Shown here in pieces: positions 57,356-64,000 of a stretch of DNA of 64,000 bases (positions within the stretch are counted from its first letter, which is position 1; each line of letters starts with the position of its first letter). This DNA is from Sycobia sp. Sy_11. Lineage: Eukaryota; Arthropoda; Insecta; Hymenoptera; Epichrysomallidae. The stretch covers positions 248,001 through 312,000 of the forward strand of contig JACCIC010000136.1 in NCBI GenBank assembly GCA_018907035.1. Reading direction: 5' to 3'. A program made the translations under genes and the position numbers. The notes below the pieces were generated by a model, which saw nothing but the letters and a program-made list of their open reading frames with translations, was not told where the DNA came from and did not search any database.

Positions 57356-57935
57356 TTAATAAATAATAAATTTAAAATTGTCCTGTCCTGGTCCCTTCCC
57401 TTCAATAGTGCGACGACTCTGGCTTCCTTCCAGACGGCAGGGAAAATACTGTCCTTCAGGCATCAGTCGTACACACTCATCGAGGCCAGGCGCTTTCCTC
57501 ATTCGTAACTTGCTGATGGCAACACTCAACCCATTCCAGTCAAACTTGTGACATTCATTCTGTTCCTGCAGGCACATACACTCTGGCCGCGTCCTCCCGG
57601 GGGAAGAATTTCCCTAGGAGAATCGTGACCGTTTCTTCCCAAGTACTCGTGTACTCACGCTCGACCCGTACTGCAGCAAGGCCGCGGTCATTGCCTCGGC
57701 GGAGGATCCGATGGACCCTACCCCAGGGATTGTCACATTCACTCTGCACGAATGTGCGCCAGTCATTCTCTTTGGCCTCGCGCATCATGCGTTTGTATGC
57801 CGATGAAAAACATAGGGGGTGAAAAAAAATAAAAGGGGGGGGAGCTGAAAAGAAAAAATGAAAAAAATTAAAAATAAAGAAAGAACTTACGGTTGGGGAG
57901 AGTAACACCGAACACGGAAACCATACAAAAAACAC
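57356..57935 (-). pseudogene. R1-clade ORF2 linker and RT start, element C
   Basis: Minus-strand frames read YKRMMREAKENDWRTFVQSE, CDNPWGRVHRILRRG and EYTSTWEETVTILLGKFFPR (endonuclease-RT linker). The next frame has WNGLSVAISKLRMRKAPGLD (RT start), then a jump to FPCRLEGSQSRRTIEGKGPG, resembling the 'FP..WK.ARVV...KGPGKD' motif with frameshifts. The rest of RT is missing. Confidence 0.7.
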
Positions 57936-58960
57936 AAATCACTAAACATACACTTCACTTCACTGCACTATTCATTATACAACTGCGGGAGCTCGGAAAA
58001 ACACGTCCGTCTCCTACGGCTGCTCGAACAAGACTGAGAGACAGAGACACATGGTACCCAGTATTTACGTGCAGCGCCTACCTTTCGGTCTATCTACACA
58101 GGCCCCATGGGCGAGGAATCGAGATACGCCCGATCGACGTGTTGCTGTTGCAACTACGGAAATGACTCTCCGTGGGAGCGAGGCTTCCAACCTCTACCGG
58201 GTCTGCAGTGTCGGTGCCCGAGTTGATTAGGTGCAACTCACACACCGGGTTGCCTACTGAATAGCGGCCACACCGCTCCTTTTCGGTCGAAACCTACTAA
58301 GCAGCAATGGCACGACCGCCGTCGTTCGACAACCCTTCCCGCGTAAACTTGGACTTCAACCAGTGCCACTACGAGTCCGACCTCAATCGATCGGGGCTGA
58401 GACAAGTCCCAGGGGCCCCCCGTTCCCCGTAGTACCTGTTATACTCCAGGTGGGAGTTTTGAGGCGAGACCGCCTCTACCCGGTTCAGATTGCTCCTAGG
58501 CTGGGTGTACCTATTGACTGGGGCCGTGGGCTAGTCACGCCCAAGGGGTGCGTCGAGCCGCATAGTCCCCCCTTGCAGAACCCTATTGTACTACATTCAC
58601 TCAGCCATGCTCTCCATTCGTGAAATCATTCTCGCTCTCACATCATACGCTTGATTCACACACAGAAACTTTTATACCTCTCACGACTACCGATTACACC
58701 GCTAACATCCATTTCAGTCAGATATCTGAAACATGCATACATATCACACTCACATAACACATGCAACCAAGTCTCACTACCATTCCCACACACGCACCCA
58801 TGGTCATCTCTAAGGTTCCTGCTGCAGAGCCACGCATTCAGCGTGTTGTGCCCCGTCAGGATGTAACCCACGCGCAGGCCGAGATCAAAACCTTCATCCG
58901 GTTTACCATTCGCACATCTTTCACAACTTCATACTTCACTCATCCGAGAGACTGAGACAG
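57936..58960 (-). pseudogene. R1-clade ORF2 C-terminus and 3' region, element D
   Basis: From 58,871 down: MGYILTGHNTLNAWLCSRNL, RDDHGCVCGNGSETWLHVLC and ECDMYACF, the C-terminal zinc region (C-X-C...H-X3-C) of a TRAS/R1-like ORF2. Below it come about 700 bp of GC-richer non-coding sequence that look like a 3' untranslated region. On the minus strand this C-terminal end lies upstream of the RT-start piece (element C), so they are in permuted order: two copies or a rearrangement. Confidence 0.65.
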
Positions 58961-59324
58961 CAGTTACCATCCAGCAGCCTTCAGGCTGATAGCAAGTAGC
59001 CTATTTACATAAATTCTTTATCAAATTTGCCTACTCTCAACGTCACCAGCGTCCCCCCGTATCCTGCCCGCATACTCGTGTTCCGTAGATGTGTATCGGG
59101 TGTAACCTATTTTTTCGTTGTCGTATATGAACGATATAAACGCTGTCGAACTCGCTCGAAATATACCCACAACTTATACATTATTATTTCTCATCCCCCT
59201 CACTTTAGTGTTTCTACGGTCATCATGTGGTCTATTAAGGGTAAGTTAGTCACTTTCTAAATAGCGCTCAATAACATGAAGCCCACGTTTTCCATGTTGC
59301 CCTATAGCCCTGCTCAGAAATAAG
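58961..59324. other. No supported gene
   Basis: A 77-residue plus-strand frame at 59,027 is not recognised. Confidence 0.4.
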
Positions 59325-59709
59325 GAATTTAAAATAATTGAATTGTACTTTTGTCGACTGCCCATATACAAATTAATAAATATTTTTTTATTGGTCTTAC
59401 AGTCCAATCAATTCAATCCAAAAATAAAATAAATATCAGGGACCCTGATGAGGAGCGGTAGCGAGCTCGAAACGTTGGACAAGTCTTCAATTAGGTAAGG
59501 GTGTTGGGGACAGTCAGACTGCACTTTACTAACAAAGAATTTTTTCAGCTAATATTTTATTTTCAGATTAGTCTACGGGGGTGAATGTAAAGAAGGACAG
59601 TCTGACTGTCATTATAATTTTAATTTAGTTTTTAATTTAATTTTTATTTTTAATTTTTATTTTATTTTTATTTTTTATTTTTTTTATTTTTTTATTTTTA
59701 TTTTTATTT

Positions 59710-59742
<33 letters not shown>

Positions 59743-59804
59743 TTTGGATTGAATTGATTGGACTGTAAGACCAATTAAAAAGTATTTATGAATTTAAAAT
59801 AATT
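59325..59804 (+). mobile_element. Mini Penelope-like element 2 with target duplication
   Basis: Body 59,340-59,789 (450 bp) between two copies of GAATTTAAAATAATT. It starts with the tail extension and inverted element end. At about 59,435 it switches to the forward orientation, starting at the hammerhead, then the CAGTCAGACTG boxes and A/T runs, and finishes with the element end. It is a short counterpart of the 5.16-kb composite. Confidence 0.85.
59435..59486 (+). ncRNA. Hammerhead-ribozyme motif with damaged stem I, mini element 2
   Basis: CTGATGA (59,445-59,451) and GAAAC are kept, but the stem I strand is GACC instead of GTCC, giving an A-A mismatch with GGAC. The outer stem is lost because the copy begins here. 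Probably weak or inactive. Confidence 0.55.
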
Positions 59805-60792
59805 TAAATTATCTGTCGTATGTCGTAAAAAGAGTATATGCGTTAGTTACAGTATTCAGCGTAAAATATATCTAACTTAAATGAATTCAGACAAGTGCAG
59901 ATGCTTCAACAACAAGTCTCTCTCTAAACTATGTATTAAACATTCTTAGGAAAAATATCAGTTCCAAGAATCATTTCAATCCTATCTTGAGAATAAAAAG
60001 TAGCATCTTCTAAACAACGATTATTAACAAACTTAAAGTTTATATGTACTATACTACTTATATTTGGTAGATATTCTATCAGTTTCGTTAGGATTAAAGT
60101 TTTGAGCTTCTATTGACCGTTGGAGTCAAAATGTGTAGTGACAATAACCTCAGTCATATGCTTTCCTGTGTAATTCGAATATTTGTAAATTGTAAATGTA
60201 TATCAGTAATTAGAATTAACAATACAGAAGGCTTCTGAATACGCATTTACAAGTGCACGGTCAGAAAGCTTCCGTTTATTTTTGCTTCTGATAATAATCC
60301 GCATTGATGCTAGTAAAATAAAGCCTGAATAGTTAACCCGTTGTATTCAATGCAAAGTAACTCCTAAATAAGGATTGCTTTTCACTACTGAAGGTAGCCC
60401 GGTACATAAAATAGGAAGAAGATATAGACGTTGATGGAAGAGCTTTTTTTTATTGTCCTTATGTAGCAATGTACGGTGTCTACCTCCGTATTTGTCATGA
60501 TAATAACATAATCAATATTGTTTTATTGAATGTGACTGAAATTTTTCTAGAACTAAATTATATCGATCTTTCATAGAAAACGATTTGAATTTCTCACACT
60601 GATAAAGTTTATGAACTGGCTGACATAAATCACAGCAGGGTTGCTGTATGTTTTTATTTTGTATGAGAAGTTAATTTACTGAAAGTAGTCATTCTATTTA
60701 TTTCTAGGTGATGCACGTGTACTAAGCGTCTCCATAAATGTTGCTTTACTATTTGGCAGGGTACTTTATTCCTGGAATTTACTTTTACATGC
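59805..60792. other. No supported gene
   Basis: Moderately AT-rich sequence with no long frame or recognised repeat. Confidence 0.4.
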
Positions 60793-61365
60793 TTATAAAT
60801 ATTAAAAATTAATAAATATTTTTTCATTGGTCTTACAGTCCAATCAAATCAATCGAAAACAATACGTAACAATATCAATACATATCTACATTAACATTAA
60901 TACATCAATACACAAAAATAATAAAAATAAAAATAAAAATTAAATTAAAAATTATAATGACAGTCAGACTGTCCTTGTATACAGTCAGCGCCGTAGACCA
61001 ATCTGAATTAGCGAGCTCGAAACGTTGGACTGGATCTTTAATTAGGTAAGGGTGTTGGGGAGAGTCAAACTGCACTTTACTAACAAAATTTTTTCAGCTA
61101 ATATTTTATTTTCAGGGTAAGAATCTAAGGAGAGTCTGACCGTCATTATAATTTTTAATTTTTAATTTAACTTTTATTTTTCTTTTTATTATTTTTGTGT
61201 ATCGATATATTAACGTTAATGTAGATATGTATTGATATTATTACGTTTTGATATTATTACGTTTTCGATTGATTTGATTGGACTGTAAGACCAATGAAAA
61301 AATATTTATTAATTTGTATATAAGCAATCGACAAAAGCACAATTAAAGTATTATAAATATTAAAA
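60793..61365. mobile_element. Mini Penelope-like element 3 with target duplication
   Basis: Body 60,808-61,350 (543 bp) between two copies of TTATAAATATTAAAA. Both ends carry the same AATCGAAAACAATACGTAA-type subfamily end in inverse orientation. The tail extension lies on the right side here (ATTTGTATATAAGCAATCGA...), opposite to elements 1 and 2. The hammerhead is broken: at 61,007-61,030 GCGAGCTCGAAACGTTGGAC remains, but the CTGATGA half is deleted. Confidence 0.8.
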
Positions 61366-62239
61366 TAATACTCATCAGGACGCACGATACTTACTTATAC
61401 GATTAAACTAATTTATATCTTAAATATTATATATAAAAATTCATATTAAGCATATGAAATTGTCTTTCATGCTCATCTGAATAAGACCTATGGCGAGTAC
61501 AACATGGTTAGATCCAAACTAACCACATGTTTGCTTTAGCAAAAAATAAAATATTCGTCTTTTTCTGTATGAGCGTCTGATTGTTTATTGCAAAAGGATT
61601 TAAACAAATTAGCAAAAATAATTTTTTTTAATAAACAAATTTCGCCATTCGATTCTACGGAAAAAAGCAAGAAAAAAAGCTTAATAACATTTTTTTGTAT
61701 AATCCTTATATTTGGCAATAAATGATTATAAAAAATTAGATCAATTGAATAGCCTTCTGTCCCATCTGTATGCAATTGCAAATGGTTTAAACTAACTACA
61801 CCATCTCTAGGACATGCTACATCTACTATCAAACATTTAAAATTTCGTAACTCTCGCCAATTATTTGAACAATTTTTTTTTTGTCGATAAAGAATTCTAT
61901 AATAGAAGTATCTTTTGAAAATGGGTAAATTTTGAGTATCACAGATTTAAATAAACGTATAACTGTTTTTATGGTGACTATTATCAACTCGACAAAACGA
62001 CAGAAAGATTATTGATCAAAGCAGTCAATTATTAGGTGTATAGTGATTTCAAATATTATGTAAAGGAATAGGTTCTGTGAAATATAGAAAAACATCACAT
62101 TCTATAAAGCTGAAGATCATGATGACAAGTGTGGAAAGTCCATACATTGTATAATTTATTTCGAGAAAATATAATCGATAGATGAAGTTATGGTGAAATA
62201 TTTTGGAAGACTACGAATAAAACGGTGCATAAGAAATAA
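61366..62239. other. Mostly AT-rich; one unassigned frame
   Basis: A 98-residue minus-strand frame at 61,536-61,832 starts MIVDVACPRDGVVSLNHLQL. The IVDVACP-D string recalls the C-terminal region of some non-LTR retrotransposons with a restriction-like nuclease, but what follows does not match. Not assigned. Confidence 0.25.
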
Positions 62240-62860
62240 GCCGATCAGGTTTGGAATACAGTGATATTTATATACGTACAGCCGGCATAAATTTGTCAAA
62301 TCCAGTGCCAAAAGTATGTTTAAGATCAAGAGTAATTATAAAGTTATTACAGAAATTAATGCTAACTATTCCATCTCAACATTTGTGTAAATGCCATGCA
62401 TATTTTGATAGAAGAGGGTCACATTCAGTAGTTCCAGAGACAAATTCTAAGTTGAATTATATACCGGTGATGAACTCAAAGCCTGTATCTATACTTAGTA
62501 CTGGTTTTAGTGATAAACCAAGGGTCCCCATGAAGAGGTGGCCTGCACAGTCTAAGAAACCAATTTTAATTCCTCAAGCTTTTTCCAAATATAATAGTTA
62601 TATGAGTGGAATACATCTTCATAACCAACATTGAAATTCTTTACTACCTATGATAAGATCAAAAAAATGGACTTGGTATTTCTTTGTTCTAATGATTCAC
62701 GCTGCGATTGCGAATGCAACATTAAATACAACAAATTATATATAAAAAAGAAAAAAAGGAAGTAAAGATGCAGTACAGGAACTTTTAGAATCGAGAAAGA
62801 AGGCGAAAAAGTATGACAAATACAATAGAAACTTTGACAGTCACTCATCAAAATGAAAAT
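62240..62860 (+). pseudogene. piggyBac-like transposase C-terminal remnant
   Basis: Plus-strand frame 62,251-62,634: a YSDIYIRTAGINLSNPVPKV region, an IPSQHL segment, SVVPETNSKLNYIPVMNSKP, VPMKRWPAQSKKPILIPQAF and SKYNSYMSGIHLHNQH. The last matches the conserved 'YN--MGGVD--D' motif with a changed aspartate. After a frameshift come LPMIRSKKWTWYFFVLMIHA and a decayed end. The N-terminal half and the TTAA-bounded termini are not seen. Confidence 0.7.
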
Positions 62861-62867
62861 TGGAATA

Positions 62868-63660
62868 CTAACTAAATCTGAAACAAATCAGAAAGTAAGA
62901 ACTCAGAAATTTTGTAAAACGTGAACGTCCTAGTCGGACATTGCACTTGCGCTCGGTGGCCTTAGACTGATTGCGATGCCCTTTCCGCAAGGGAAACTTT
63001 CTAACTACTTTTTCACTCTTGGGAATGACTGTTGTAGCACCAATCTCTCGATTGTTTCTATTTTGGAGCGGATCATTTCTTTTAAACCTTCGTCCTACTT
63101 GTCCTTTAGTACGACGCAAAATATATCCTATTTTTCCCTGTGAGTGACATCTGGTTTGAATTTCAGTCCTATATTTGTATCATCTGTTATAGCAGATATG
63201 TCTATACCATTTATGTGGTATGTGGTCGTTCTATAATAATTCAAGTTGCAATCCAATCTGAAAAGCCATTTTTCAATATCTTCTTCAAGATTCATGGTGA
63301 CAAGACTAACGTCCACATTTCCTTCTTTAACTTTATTGGGGACGGCAATGATACTCTTTGGGACATTGATAATCCTGAGACTCAACTGTGCTATAAAATT
63401 CTCTAATTCTTCTCCTTTGTGGTCGGTACGAAAAGATAATCCCATAAAAGAGATCTGGCATTGGAGTCAATGCCTATGAGCACTATCCACTTTCGAAGCG
63501 TGTGCAGCACTTTAGTTAAATGTAGAAAGGTGTACCTTTTATCTCTTGGCTCAGCCAGAAATATCTTATGACCATGTACATCGTAATCGACGATATTTGC
63601 AGATCCGCCACAGAAAAGTGTGTGTTGTTCAGTTGGAACAATTTTAGCACTGTTCATCTC
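62868..63660 (-). pseudogene. Non-LTR endonuclease remnant
   Basis: Minus-strand frames from 63,657: KWIVLIGIDSNARSLLWDYL (the D-N-A-S-LW endonuclease motif), then FRTDHKGEELENFIAQLSLR, IINVPKSIIAVPNKVKEGNV and DVSLVTMNLEEDIEKWL, as in the first half of an R1/Jockey-group ORF2. After about 63,120 a basic linker piece (RRTKGQVGRRFKRNDPLQNR) follows. The SDH motif and RT are absent. Confidence 0.65.
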
Positions 63661-64000
63661 AGGGTTGAGGACTGTTTTTGCCGCTCAGGAAATGTCTCCT
63701 TTTATATTTACCCGTTGGATCCGTAAACTAAATTGTATTATCCCATTTTGTTGGTATGGTTCTTGGTGAAGCAAGATGTCTCCTTCTGCACAATTTCAGC
63801 TTTTATCTTTGCAGTGACCTTGCCTGCTCTTCTGGTATTTAACTATGCTCAGCGCAGAACAATTTCACTTTGAATAACTCTGGCACTGCCGCAATTTACA
63901 CCTTATTTCAGCGGTAATCTAAACTACCTAGTTAGTAATTGTTTCGCTCCTTTTCTCGTTTTGTAACGGAGCCGGAAAAACTCTGAGAATTCTTCAGTTG
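63661..64000. other. Window edge; possible LTR start
   Basis: No gene. TGTAACGGAGCCGGAAAAAC at 63,963 resembles the LTR-like start at 2,949 (TGTAACGAAGCCG), but the window ends 38 bases later. Confidence 0.25.

Noticed and set aside
61007..61030. Fourth working hammerhead in mini element 3
   Set aside because: The CTGATGA half of the core is deleted; only GAGCTCGAAACGTTGGAC remains.

Overview
This window is animal nuclear DNA, most likely from an insect and probably a hymenopteran (ant-like). It is AT-rich and full of microsatellites. Its transposable elements are the typical insect set: mariner, piggyBac, R1-clade non-LTR, Ty3/gypsy, BEL/Pao, Penelope-like. The few host coding pieces are split by introns. 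There are no bacterial-style operons, rRNA or tRNA genes, or CRISPR arrays. Nearly everything readable is a decayed mobile element.

The one host gene I can support is on the minus strand: three exons of a GCFC-family gene (PAXBP1/GCFC2 homologue) at 50,869-50,992, 50,572-50,760 and 28,746-28,945. The splice sites and reading phases match, so the last two exons are separated by a 21.6-kb intron. That intron holds most of the interesting structure in the window.

Layout. 1-1,535: a 60-bp minisatellite split by an internally deleted mariner. 1,957-4,640: LTR-like sequence and a degenerate tandem repeat. 4,660-8,040: a broken Ty3/gypsy element (minus). 8,100-12,070: a broken R1-clade non-LTR element (plus). 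14,677-15,239: a gypsy-type LTR with a primer-binding site (minus). 16,787-19,870: a BEL/Pao remnant (plus). 20,984-27,132: nested Penelope-like, mariner and Mutator/Kolobok-like fragments. 28,946-50,571: the GCFC intron, with a Mos1-like mariner, a 5.16-kb inverted Penelope-like composite, a mariner, an exact 3,543-bp tandem duplication of a Mutator-like transposase carrying a solo LTR, and an LTR-bounded segment. 51,538-51,975: a mini-Penelope element. 52,015-56,807: a nearly complete R1-clade element inserted in an (AC)n microsatellite. 57,356-58,960: further R1-clade pieces. 59,325-61,365: two more mini-Penelope elements. 62,240-63,660: piggyBac and non-LTR endonuclease remnants.

The strongest signal is the Penelope-like family. 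Its 3' region contains a hammerhead-ribozyme core. Each of four insertions carries the same element 3' end at both termini in inverted orientation, and each is bounded by its own 13-15 bp target-site duplication. One insertion has 2.18-kb inverted arms and lies inside the GCFC intron, with one ribozyme in the sense orientation of that gene. This suggests a two-ended insertion mechanism and a long intronic RNA hairpin. Both are inferences to be tested.
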